Source: Saccharomycopsis fibuligera x Saccharomycopsis cf. fibuligera
Taxonomy: Eukaryota; Ascomycota; Saccharomycetes; Ascoideales; Saccharomycopsidaceae
Length of the DNA stretch: 64,000 bases
Direction: 5' to 3'
NCBI GenBank assembly: GCA_001936135.1
Contig: CP012812.1
Location: 992,001 to 1,056,000, forward strand
How positions within the stretch are numbered: the first letter of the stretch is position 1; each line of letters begins with the position of its first letter. A program made the translations under genes and the position numbers. Positions 54,329-64,000 of this stretch are shown here, in pieces. The notes beneath the pieces are model-generated. The model had not been told where the DNA came from. It searched no databases and saw only the letters and a program-made list of their open reading frames with translations.

Positions 54329-55587
54329 GCTTTGTGTATTACAGCAGTAAAGATAAAACATCAGCATTATTTGTTTTCATCATTCCCCACCTCATTTGTC
54401 GGGTGTCTGCACTTCCAACCGTTCATGTTGCTTAGTTTCAATATGTGCCATTTGTGAAGGCAAATTCGACAATGTATTCTTTTGTTCATTTCTTCATTCT
54501 GGATACTTTAAATATTGCATTGATAAATTCAACTTTCTTTTTTTTCTTGGATATATTATTTGGTTTTAGTGTTGGTGAGACTTATTTTTGTCTTTGATGA
54601 CACTCTATTGTAATTCTACCACTGTATTATGCTTCTTTTTCCATACTATTTTTTGTCAATGTTTACTTAATGTTTGCTTCATGAGGGAGCCGTCTATCCG
54701 CTTGCAGAGGCAAACACGCCATGCTCTATCTGAGAAGTACAAATCTTGTATTCAATGTAGAAGAACTTTTACTGGCTAACACCAGATTTTTTGAGTTGCT
54801 CATGGAATTTGTAAAGTTAGTGTCATTAGTTCTATAGTTTTTTAGAACATATGCTTATAACAAGTTAAAATGAATGCCACCTTGGAAAAGTTACTAACGT
54901 TTTTTTTTTTTTTTTTTTTTTTTTTTTCTAAAAAAAATTAAATGATAACGTGTATTGATGTCTAAAGAATTAGCAAGTGATATCAAATATGAAACAAAAA
55001 GAAAATATAAAACAGAAAAATCTAAAATAAATAAACAAATAAGCCAATAAGGAACAGATAATAGTAGCAATTGTTGACAGAAAAAAAATATAATATAGTA
55101 TAAAATAATGTGTGAACAAAAAGTGCGACTGATGGATAGATATAATATATATATAGATAGATAAATCATTTGATTTGAATAAGTGACGATGGTTGGTGTT
55201 TGCCGGTTGGGGTGTGCTTTGGTGAATATAAGTCGAAATATGAGTATGATCTAGTATCGTATAATATAGAATAATAGATTTTGTGATGCAGAGAAGTTAG
55301 TTTGATGAAGATGAAAATGATTTTGATTGGCCATTAAGTTTATGAATATAATGCTGATTATAATAATGGATAATGCAAGTATGCCCCTTAATGGAAGCAA
55401 TGAATTGTGATCTTTGTCTAGACAAAGAACCGAGGCCAGTGTCTCTGGCTGACTGGTCATGTAATACCCCATAACGCAACCGAGACCTACATCTATGCTC
55501 ACAAAACCGGCATTAAGAGACCTTGCTTTGGATTGCAAGAATCAATAATAAGCTTAAAATTAATATTCTTTTGTACAAGCAAGTTAG
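54329..55587. other. Intergenic
   Basis: 3' flanks of TIF11 and of the small GATA-like gene. T28 at 54900-54927 and AT-rich repeats near 55090-55160. Frames at 54588-54779 and 55251-55538 lack recognisable features and are not called. Confidence 0.45.
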
Positions 55588-56168
55588 TCAACCTCTAGGC
55601 TTTGCCTTCTTGATGTTTTTCAACTTCAAGCTAGATATCTTGTAACAGTCAGGCAATGAGCTGCGATGTTCTCGTAGATAAATTCCACTGCAAGCAAAAC
55701 AGAGTCCGAGCTTGTTAAGTCCGGTGGGGGCGGGGTACGCCATTTCGCAGATTTTGCATATTTGCAGGGCACTGGATGATGATTGGGATGATGGAGATGG
55801 CTAAAATGAACGATTCATGTTAGTAAAGTTATTTGAAAAGAGGGGAGTTGGAAGTATTTTATCTCAAAAGTCTGGCGAAGTTATATTTAGATAGAGAGGT
55901 TTGATTTATCATTTTTGACAGCTAACAGTAACGTTACAACCGCCACTGGTTATTGCCATTAATGAACACCGTTGACCAATATGTTTGAGAATAAAATAAT
56001 ATAATAATATCTTTATTTTATAGCAAACTAATTGATTTTTTAACTTTGACTTTTTATTGGTCTTAAATTCATGGGTGGTTTTCTCTTTCCAAGACCACAA
56101 GAATATTGAAATCGACGAGCCAAGCATACGCTAAAAAGAAAAAAATGGAAAAAACCAACACATACCAT
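55588..56168 (-). CDS. Small GATA-like zinc-finger protein, spliced (tentative)
   Basis: Coding exon 2 (55588-55800) encodes 70 residues ending in TGA. It contains CKIC (residues 16-19 of the 71-residue model) and, after 15 residues, CFAC, then SGIYLREHRSSLP and a basic KNIKKAKPRG tail. This resembles the GATA finger pattern Cys-x2-Cys-x17/18-Cys-x2-Cys with LCNACGLYLKLH...RP, but the loop is shorter and the WR motif is absent. Upstream are branch TTTACTAAC and acceptor TTTTAG (55801-55803). The most economical exon 1 is ATG (56166-56168) directly followed by GTATGT (56160-56165), which keeps frame and gives 71 residues with an intron of 362 nt. Exon 1 is inferred; a longer unseen first exon is possible. 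A T28 tract lies just upstream of the proposed ATG. Confidence 0.5.
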
Positions 56169-57874
56169 ACTATGTATCTTTTTTTTTTTTTTTTTTTTTT
56201 TTTTTTGTGAGATGTTTTCGTTGTCAACAGGACAGGTCAAATGTGGAGAATGTGAAGAATCAATTTAGCAAAAGAGCTAGCTTTGAAGTTTACTGAAAGC
56301 GGATTTGCTAGTAGAAGTTATTTGTCCAAAGTTGAAATATGAACAACTGTATAAGAGATCAAGCTGTGTTGAGTTGAGCTGATCTGAGTTGAATTGACTC
56401 CAAAGATTTTTTCTTCTTGAAGCATATAGTAACCCAATAACTCAGCAAGACAGAAAAGTTTAAAGTGTCGTTGTTTTACTGTACAGTGCTCCTGGTGTGT
56501 TTTAGTGATTTTTCTGTTTTTCTGTTTTTTCGTGGATATTCTCTTAGCCATTGTTCCCGATCAGGAAGGTAGTCTGGGGTCAGAAAGACTTTTCTAATTA
56601 ACAATGCAAAATACCAGCAAACGCAGTCCTATACATTGATGTACACTACGAGTGAACAACGAGAAACGCACACCTTTGGCTCAAACGACATAGCTGGGGG
56701 GTCCCACTTTATATGAAAATATACAAACCTCAGTAATAGTTATGATTTCTGTGGTCTAATGATATTATTGCTAGAATGATCTAAGTACACAAGCGGGCTG
56801 GATTTACTCACTAAACCACTTTAGCCAAATGACTTACATTGCTCCGTTGCTTCCCTTGTATCTTTTAGATATTGCTGGCAATGAAACACAGTCTACACTA
56901 GTGTTTCACTTCGACATCATTTTCACCTGATATTGCTTTGCTTTCTAGTTTTATTTTTATTTTTATTTTTTCTTGTTGTCAGGTACCGTGAATTTGGGCC
57001 TAGCCGGAAGTCTATATACTATAGTGGCTAACGGTTTTGCTTTGAGTTGAAAGGTTTCAATTGGCTGTGAAGATTTAATGATGAGGGGTAGTGGATTTAG
57101 TGTATCGTAGTTATACCTTTCTAATGTTCTGACTGACGGAACACACTATGTTGCATTATAATTAGCGGATTTGGAATGTTAACTGGCGCATGTGTTAGGG
57201 GTTGTAGAGCGGTGTTATTTTTCCATAGAAGATAGTGCTGAATAAGTATTGTAACTATTATCAAGTCTTAAGATTCTCTACCATGGTTATAGCGAACTTG
57301 TCATCTTTTGCAAGCACCAAAAAACTTGAGCTCTATGCTTGGTACATGATTGAATGTATGTATGCATGTATGCGTGGCCTGTGAATATGGCACTAACCTA
57401 CAATTCATAAGCTTCATCTTTTATTTTGGCGGAAGAAGATAAAACAAGAAAGAACAAAGCTGTTTGCTTGCTGATGAAACCACGGTCTGCGTATATAGGT
57501 GCTCATCGTCCTTGTCAGTTGTCATCATGACACAGGAGTTGGATGCTTGCATTGATGTGTGCGTGTGTTTTTCAACACCTGAGCAGGGGTCTACACAAGG
57601 CAAATACTTAGATAATTTTTCTTTTCAGTTCTGACAGAAGCTAGATGTGTTTTTTTGCTCTCTAATGCTTCTGAATATACATTATTGGGCCATTGAGTAT
57701 CAGCGATTATAATATATTACTGGCGATGGAACAGTGCTGCATAACCGGCGAAAGCGGCAAAAAACAGAAACCAATTGATTATCAAACACTGAACGAAACA
57801 CAGCATAGCATCATCAATAGAAGACCAATAATACTCAAACCCAGCAGATAGATGATAGCAGTCCCCCAGCCGCA
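56169..57874. other. Intergenic, TOR1 upstream region
   Basis: 1.7 kb between the small zinc-finger gene and TOR1, with T28 at 56179-56206. Small minus-strand frames (56318-56551, 57421-57603) show nothing recognisable. No RNA gene seen. Confidence 0.45.
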
Positions 57875-60800
57875 ATGGACTCGCAGCATCTGAGAGAAGC
57901 AGACAAGGAGTTTGACCGCATATTTAGTGGCTTACGCTCCAAAAACGAAGAAGAGCAGCTCCGCCATGCCCTCACCCTCAAGAACATCATGTTTGATGGT
58001 GGCAGTCCTGACCAGTTCAACTTCCTATCCGAATCCTTTATCTACAATAAGCTCCATGAGATTTCCATTCTGAAAGACACTAAACTTAAAGTAGCTACAT
58101 ACTATTCTATCAAGGCCTTCATCAATTTGGTTGGCGGTCCGGAATTGGAAACATCGCGGTTCGCTAGATTGTTGGACGCATTCATGAACATCCCGCTGAT
58201 ATCCAAACAGGTTGCCGATACTCTTGGATCATTGTACAGGCCTGGGTGGTCATTGATTGCCACTTATTTCAGTTTTGCTTGTGGTAATGCCATTGAAAAC
58301 TTGAATAGTAAGGTGGATAACAAAAAACTCAATTCAATTCTCATATTGCAGTCATTCACCAAACATAATCCCACTGCGTTGTACACATATATTGAAAAGA
58401 TATTTAATGGACTTTATATCACTTTGAAAGATACTAGTATTGAAGTCAGAAGAGAATCAGCCGAATTGCTTGAAAGGTGTTTGAAGATCTTGTATAATAG
58501 AGACAACTTTATTTATCAGTCGAGATTTGATACCCTTTACGAAGAAGCTCTTAATAACTTGAAGAGCTCATCTACCGAATCTATACATTCATCTTTTCTT
58601 ATCTTCAAAGTGCTACTTAAAATCATTATATTGTCTAATACTAATCAATCCCTGGCCCCACTAGCTAATCAAGCAAACAAAGATGCAATCAATTTCTCCA
58701 CATTGACCGATAAAGTCGATGACATTTATAATAAATGCTGGTTTTTCAAAGACTACAAATCCTCAACCATTAGAACTGAAGTTATTGAAATCATTCCATT
58801 TATTGCTAAGTTCAATTCAAGAATTTTCACTCACAAATACTTGCAAAGCATAACTGACTTTTACATGTTGAAGCTCAAGAAGGATAAAGATAGATTACAG
58901 ATTTTGATTCTATTTGGTAGCATATCGCCCGTCATTGGCAGCACTAATTGTTTACTTTATGCTAAAAACTTGATCACCGTGATTGAAAATTTACTATATT
59001 CTGTTAGCAATCATGACAGTTCTAACAATAGCTCATTGAATCAGGCGACTGAAGCTTTTTCCAATTTGAGCTTGAACAGTTTTTCATCCTTTAATCCAAG
59101 TTCGCATATATTTGCATCGTCAACTGGGTCTTCCACTTTGAACAGCACCGTCAATGCAGTCAAGGGACCAGCAACCAGCAATAGCAATGGCAATACTAAT
59201 ATTGGATTAAACCGTAAAAAGGATAGAGACGCCTTCAGTTATGCCAAATCAGATATGAATATCAACAATAGCGATCCAGCCACTTCCATCTCATTTCAAA
59301 ATATCTCTGAATATAAAGGCATAAATAGATACGAATTGGAAAGAGCAGTGTTTTTTGTGCTAATAAAATTGTGCGAAACTTTAGACAGCAAAATAACTCA
59401 AGTGTTGACTTTGAACTTGATTGATTTGATCATTTACAATTGCAATTTGACCCCACATCTTGAATTCTTGATTGAAAAATTGATTGAACTTTATCCAAAT
59501 TTGGAGAGTTTTATTTTACAGAAATTATTAAACAAAATTACCTTAATTTTGGCCGGTTGCGAGTTTATTGAACCTGGGGTTTCCATAAGCAGTCTTAACC
59601 TTTCCGCTAGAGACAAAAAGAAACTCTTACAAAAATCAGTCATTGGCGTTCATTTCGACTCAAGTAGCGGAAGAGTTTTCTTGAACAGTGGTGGTGCTAA
59701 TAATGGTGGTATTGGTGGCGTTGGTGCTAACGGTAACAGTAATACCAACGTGGGCAACGGCAAGGCTTCCCATAACATTAGCAATACCAACAATAGCAAT
59801 AACAATAACCATTTTGGCAACAATAGCTTTTCGGCCCACCATGGTGGCAGCGCCGGTGGCCCATATAGGGACGAAATAACGGGAGCTGATTCAAGATCCA
59901 CTGATTTGAGGAGAAAAATTGCCATGTATAGACAGCCTTACAATATAGCTACTGCGCCATTATCAAATTACAACATTAAGGATCTCTCGTCTAGTTTCAA
60001 CAATTTCACCGCTGCGCACGAGGCTCATTCAATGGCTAATCATACGGGAATGATGGTTAATGGCGTTGCGGGGTCTGATAGTAAAGCTGAACAATCTGGT
60101 ACTCATTTCATCACTATTAAGGATATGATGGATTTGAAAAGGGCCCAAATTATAAGAAGTTTTATTCTTAAGGATTACGGTTTCACTATTGGCGGATCAG
60201 CTAATGCTAATACGACTGCAAATGGGATGCTTTCGCTCTTGACGAGATTGACCGGATTCTCCGATGATTATTATTTCCAAGGAGGATCAGCAGCAGCAGC
60301 AGCAACAGGCGCCTCAGCATCATCATCAGCAGATCAAACCAAAAGTTTGAGTGGTGATCCAGTGGATAGTTATGAGTATCAAGAATCAGCATTACTCATC
60401 GAGTGTTTTAATATGTTGCACAAGTACAAATTCAGTAAATATGTATCATTGTTTGAATATGCAAGATATGTCACTTTAACATATATTGACCACCAAGACG
60501 CTCAAGTGCGGAAATTAGCAGCTTTAATAACTACAAAGCTTTTCTCTGAGGATGAAATCATCAATTCTATTCAAATAGGTTCCATAACTGCGGTTTCTGA
60601 TGTTTTATCCAAATTGCTCTTGTTGGGAGTTACGGATCCAATCCCTGAAATTCGGTTAAGTGTCCTCATGAACTTGAATGCCAAGTATGACCCACAGCTA
60701 GCTCAGTCAGATAACGTTAGACTTCTATTAATTGCTTTGAATGATGAAGACTTCGAAGTTCGAAAAACAACAATCAAAGTCTTGGGTAGAGTATCAAACA

Positions 60801-63800
60801 AGAATCCCGCTTATGTCGTACCTGCGCTTCGTAAAGTGCTTATCCAGTACTTAAATAATTTGAAATATGGAACCACCAACAGTGTTAGAGAAACAAATTG
60901 TTCATTGTTGACCTGCTTGGTGTCCTGTGCTCGAATGCTCACTAAGCCTCATATTAGCGCCATTATGGAAACTTTAGTCCCCTTAGTGGCCGAGAATAAA
61001 AATTCTGTGATTTGTTCAATTGCTATTAGATGTATTGGCGAGCTAGCCAGAGTATCGGGGGAGAGTATCAGGGATTTCTTGGAAAGTTTGATTCCCTTAA
61101 TTTTGCAAATTTTAAAAGATAACTCATTGCTAGTTTCCAAAAGAGAAAAAATCATTGCAGTGAAGACGTTGAGTCAATTGACTCGAAGTTCCGGAAAAGT
61201 CATTGATCCATATTTTACTTATCCTGACTTATTAGCTGAAATCATCGAAATTGTTAGCGATAATAATGCTGATCCTGATTTGAAGAGAGAAACCATCAAA
61301 TTGCAAGGTATATTAGGTGCTTTGGACCCATACAAAGCCAGAGAATTAGAAAGCAACTATAAATCTATTCGTCAGAATCGAACTACTACAACAACAATTA
61401 TTCCTGGAACTCAAGCGGAATTAGCCGCTGTTACTAAGAGTTCCCTAGCAGTGGCGCAAAATTATACTATTACTGGTAGTTTAAATATTCCAGCGGCTTT
61501 GGATACCGATTACAGTAACTATAACGTGATTGCCAAGAATTGGGGCCATTACGAATTGGGTGTGGAGTTTGATCATGGTGTTGATTTGAATGAAATGTTA
61601 AATTTAGCTGATTCTGCTAACCGGATACCCAAAATTATTCAAATGGAAACCCCAATTGATCTCTTGTTGCTAATGCAATTAAATATTGACTTGAGACCAT
61701 TATCAGGCACTGAAGATTATTACTTGATTGTCGTATTGGTTATCTTGGTTCGACTTTTGAAGGATCAATCAGCAAGTTCCCATCATGAGACAGTAATGTC
61801 CATTGTGGTAACGATTTTTTCGAGAATCACTGACAAGTGTCTAAATTTCACCAAAATCATTCTTAGAGGGATGGTTAAAGCAATGACTAATTACACCGCT
61901 GCTAAGATCAAGCTTGCATTTCAACAAATTGGCGAAATTGTCAAACTTGTTGGAAAATACGTTAGACCAGCCATTGAAGTATTATTGCAGGCAGTAATCA
62001 AATATTTTGATCTAACTGATAAACACACATTGATCAAGCTAGTGGTGATTATTGCTAAAAACATTGATTCTGAATTCAAAATGTACGTGCCAAGTATCAT
62101 ACTGGCATTTTTGAATGCTTTGAATAATGACACTTCTAGAGAACGATTCATCTCAAGAAAGATTATTGATGCTTTTGTTTCCTTCAGTTCATGTATTGAA
62201 GAGTATTTTGATTTAATCATTAGTAATATCTTGCGATTCATTGAGAATGGTCCATTTGAATTAAGAAAAGCAGCTATTGAATCCATTGGACATTTTACCG
62301 CTTCTATCAACTTGACCGATTTCGCATCAAGAATAATTCATCCATTTTTGAGAATTTTGAACAAGGCGCCGGAAAATATTCAATTAAGAGAGTCTGTAAT
62401 GAACTCTTTATGCGCATTGATTGTTCAATTGAAAGGTGAGTATTTTATTTTCTTGCCTATTGTGGATTCCGTACTCTCTCAAAACAAAATTTCTTCACCA
62501 ACATACACCAAACTTGTGCATCAATTGATCAAGAATGAAAACGTTTCCTTTACATTACCAACAGAATACCAACCACAACCAGCAGACAGAGAAGATGAAA
62601 GTATGCGGCCAGTTGACGTTTCTGAATTGCAACCAGTTTGGCAATGCTACCATTGCAAAACTAAAGGTGACTGGATTGAATGGCTCAAAGATTTCAATTT
62701 GAAACTTCTTAAATTTTCGCCATCCATTTCTTTAAACTCGTGTGAGATATTAGCCTATGCACATGCTCCGGTAGCTAGAGAATTGTTTAACGCTGCATTT
62801 GCTGCAGTTTGGGTTGCTATTACTGATGACTATAGAGCAGATTTGGCCAAATGTTTATACTACGCATTACAAAATGCTCCTAGTTCTTCTGACGTGTTAC
62901 AGACTATTCTTAACTTGAGCGAGTTCATGGAGCATAACAATACGAGATTACCTATTAGTATTTCTATCCTTTCTAAATACTCTTTCCGTCATCATGCGTT
63001 TGCTAAAGCGCTTCATTATAAGGAGATTGAATTCAAAGATAGCGCATTCCAAAACAATGTCTCTGTCACTACGGTGGACTCGCTAATTAATATTAATAAT
63101 TCATTGCAGCAATCAGATTCGGGAATAGGGATGTTAAAGATTGCTACTAATTTTTACAAGTTTGAGCCTAAGGAGTCGTGGTTTCAGAAATTGCAAAGAT
63201 GGAATGAAGCGTTAAGCATTTATGAGAAGAAAATTGCTGAAAACAATGCTAGTTTAGAAGTGATCAATGGTAAAATGAGTTGTTTGCATGCTTTGGGACA
63301 ATGGGAGCAACTTGAAAGTTTCACAGAAAAAAATTGGAATTTGATTTCCAATGTAAATAAGGAGAAAGTTGCGCCATTGGCAGCAGCTGCTGCTTGGGGT
63401 ACATCGAAATGGAACAAGATGGATGATTACATCAACGTGATGAAAGAGGATTCAGCAAACAAGTATTTCTTTAACGCGATCTTAAATGTGCATCGTTGCA
63501 ACTATGGGCTATCTGGTGAAAACATTAGAAATGCTAGGGAATTGCTTAGTAATGAGATTACTTCGTTGATTAATGAAAGTTACAGCAGAGCATATGATGT
63601 TGTTGTTAGAATCCAAATGCTTTCTGATCTTGAGGAAATCATTGAATACAAGCAACTTGATGATAATAATCCAAGGAAGAGACTTTTGAGAGCATCGTGG
63701 GATAAACGGTTGTACCATTGTCAAGGTAATGTTGATATTTGGCAAAGATTGCTTAATGTGAGATCGTTAGTCATTGAACCTGAAGAAGACTTGGAAGCAA

Positions 63801-64000
63801 GAATCAAATTTGCCAATTTATGCAGAAAATCAGGAAGAATTGTTCTTGCTGAGAAGACATTGTCAAGCTTGAAGAAAAACACGGTGCAATTGAAACCAGT
63901 TGCCGGTAACGGTAACGAAGGAGCTAAATTTACCAATCCTGCTCTTGTTTATGCTCAATTGAAATTATTATGGGAAATCAACCAAAGAGAAAAAGCATGG
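57875..64000 (+). CDS. TOR1: TOR serine/threonine kinase, N-terminal 2042 codons (runs off the window)
   Basis: The frame is open from ATG 57875 to the last base with no stop. TOR is the nutrient-sensing PIKK kinase of TORC1/TORC2 at the vacuole and plasma membrane. The start MDSQHLREADKEFDRIFSGL leads into a HEAT-repeat solenoid, visible as helical pairs such as LLLIALNDEDFEVRKTTIKV, SVICSIAIRCIGELARVSGE and IISNILRFIENGPFELRKAA. The FAT domain begins at about 1620 (QPVWQCYHCKTKGDWIEWLK; ILAYAHAPVARELFNAAFAA; AKALHYKEIEF; LGQWEQLESF). The window ends in NPALVYAQLKLLWEINQREKAW, well before the FRB and kinase domains, so about 700 residues lie outside. Asn/Gly-rich low-complexity inserts (about 390-470, 600-670 and 800-815) enlarge the solenoid relative to S. 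cerevisiae Tor1. Single exon so far. Confidence 0.93.
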   Translation, partial: MDSQHLREADKEFDRIFSGLRSKNEEEQLRHALTLKNIMFDGGSPDQFNFLSESFIYNKLHEISILKDTKLKVATYYSIKAFINLVGGPELETSRFARLLDAFMNIPLISKQVADTLGSLYRPGWSLIATYFSFACGNAIENLNSKVDNKKLNSILILQSFTKHNPTALYTYIEKIFNGLYITLKDTSIEVRRESAELLERCLKILYNRDNFIYQSRFDTLYEEALNNLKSSSTESIHSSFLIFKVLLKIIILSNTNQSLAPLANQANKDAINFSTLTDKVDDIYNKCWFFKDYKSSTIRTEVIEIIPFIAKFNSRIFTHKYLQSITDFYMLKLKKDKDRLQILILFGSISPVIGSTNCLLYAKNLITVIENLLYSVSNHDSSNNSSLNQATEAFSNLSLNSFSSFNPSSHIFASSTGSSTLNSTVNAVKGPATSNSNGNTNIGLNRKKDRDAFSYAKSDMNINNSDPATSISFQNISEYKGINRYELERAVFFVLIKLCETLDSKITQVLTLNLIDLIIYNCNLTPHLEFLIEKLIELYPNLESFILQKLLNKITLILAGCEFIEPGVSISSLNLSARDKKKLLQKSVIGVHFDSSSGRVFLNSGGANNGGIGGVGANGNSNTNVGNGKASHNISNTNNSNNNNHFGNNSFSAHHGGSAGGPYRDEITGADSRSTDLRRKIAMYRQPYNIATAPLSNYNIKDLSSSFNNFTAAHEAHSMANHTGMMVNGVAGSDSKAEQSGTHFITIKDMMDLKRAQIIRSFILKDYGFTIGGSANANTTANGMLSLLTRLTGFSDDYYFQGGSAAAAATGASASSSADQTKSLSGDPVDSYEYQESALLIECFNMLHKYKFSKYVSLFEYARYVTLTYIDHQDAQVRKLAALITTKLFSEDEIINSIQIGSITAVSDVLSKLLLLGVTDPIPEIRLSVLMNLNAKYDPQLAQSDNVRLLLIALNDEDFEVRKTTIKVLGRVSNKNPAYVVPALRKVLIQYLNNLKYGTTNSVRETNCSLLTCLVSCARMLTKPHISAIMETLVPLVAENKNSVICSIAIRCIGELARVSGESIRDFLESLIPLILQILKDNSLLVSKREKIIAVKTLSQLTRSSGKVIDPYFTYPDLLAEIIEIVSDNNADPDLKRETIKLQGILGALDPYKARELESNYKSIRQNRTTTTTIIPGTQAELAAVTKSSLAVAQNYTITGSLNIPAALDTDYSNYNVIAKNWGHYELGVEFDHGVDLNEMLNLADSANRIPKIIQMETPIDLLLLMQLNIDLRPLSGTEDYYLIVVLVILVRLLKDQSASSHHETVMSIVVTIFSRITDKCLNFTKIILRGMVKAMTNYTAAKIKLAFQQIGEIVKLVGKYVRPAIEVLLQAVIKYFDLTDKHTLIKLVVIIAKNIDSEFKMYVPSIILAFLNALNNDTSRERFISRKIIDAFVSFSSCIEEYFDLIISNILRFIENGPFELRKAAIESIGHFTASINLTDFASRIIHPFLRILNKAPENIQLRESVMNSLCALIVQLKGEYFIFLPIVDSVLSQNKISSPTYTKLVHQLIKNENVSFTLPTEYQPQPADREDESMRPVDVSELQPVWQCYHCKTKGDWIEWLKDFNLKLLKFSPSISLNSCEILAYAHAPVARELFNAAFAAVWVAITDDYRADLAKCLYYALQNAPSSSDVLQTILNLSEFMEHNNTRLPISISILSKYSFRHHAFAKALHYKEIEFKDSAFQNNVSVTTVDSLININNSLQQSDSGIGMLKIATNFYKFEPKESWFQKLQRWNEALSIYEKKIAENNASLEVINGKMSCLHALGQWEQLESFTEKNWNLISNVNKEKVAPLAAAAAWGTSKWNKMDDYINVMKEDSANKYFFNAILNVHRCNYGLSGENIRNARELLSNEITSLINESYSRAYDVVVRIQMLSDLEEIIEYKQLDDNNPRKRLLRASWDKRLYHCQGNVDIWQRLLNVRSLVIEPEEDLEARIKFANLCRKSGRIVLAEKTLSSLKKNTVQLKPVAGNGNEGAKFTNPALVYAQLKLLWEINQREKAW

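Noticed and set aside
57835-58020. Minus-strand frame over the TOR1 start
   Set aside because: Antisense shadow of TOR1 coding sequence.

Overview
This is a nuclear yeast chromosome segment. The gene set (ADE5,7, RFC2, SOF1, HNT3, SNU114, TIM17, RPB4, IRS4, VPS38, TIF11, TOR1), short spliceosomal introns with GTATGT-type donors and (T)ACTAAC branch sites, intron-bearing tRNA-Lys genes and an L1-clade LINE all fit a budding yeast of the Candida/Lodderomyces (CTG) clade. The very long Asn/Gln runs and extended transcription factors make a Lodderomyces-like genome plausible. I did not prove the genetic code: proteins are described with CTG read as Leu, and in a CTG-clade yeast those residues would be Ser.

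Layout. 1-6 kb: the tail of an unidentified gene, a three-exon membrane protein gene, and ADE5,7. 6-10 kb: two tRNA-Lys genes (CUU and UUU, both with introns) with four pieces of one LINE family between them; the best piece ends about 20 bp from the tRNA-Lys(UUU) gene. 10-26 kb: RFC2, a full-length Gal4/Lac9-type activator with an intron just before its zinc cluster, SOF1, and a second giant Zn2Cys6 regulator. 26-38 kb: HNT3 (aprataxin), a polytopic membrane protein of about 16 helices, a solo LINE 3' end, SNU114, TIM17 and RPB4. 38-47 kb: IRS4 with decayed copies of its own EH domain downstream, VPS38, and a wrecked FAD-dependent oxidase. 47-57 kb: a large protein joining a PD-(D/E)XK nuclease-like domain to a protein kinase-like domain, a stress hydrophilin, TIF11, and a small spliced GATA-like zinc-finger gene. 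57.9 kb to the end: the first 2042 codons of TOR1, cut by the window edge.

Most genes are single-copy housekeeping genes (purine synthesis, DNA replication clamp loading, DNA repair, ribosome biogenesis, splicing, protein import, transcription, translation, TOR growth control) and do not form one pathway. IRS4 and VPS38 both concern phosphoinositide and endomembrane control. The accessory part is the LINE/tRNA-Lys block, the nuclease-kinase protein, the oxidase pseudogene and the EH-domain fossils. The strongest candidate for something little described is the nuclease-kinase fusion at 47.5-50 kb. Next are the LINE/tRNA-Lys association and the small GATA-like gene whose first coding exon may be only the start codon.
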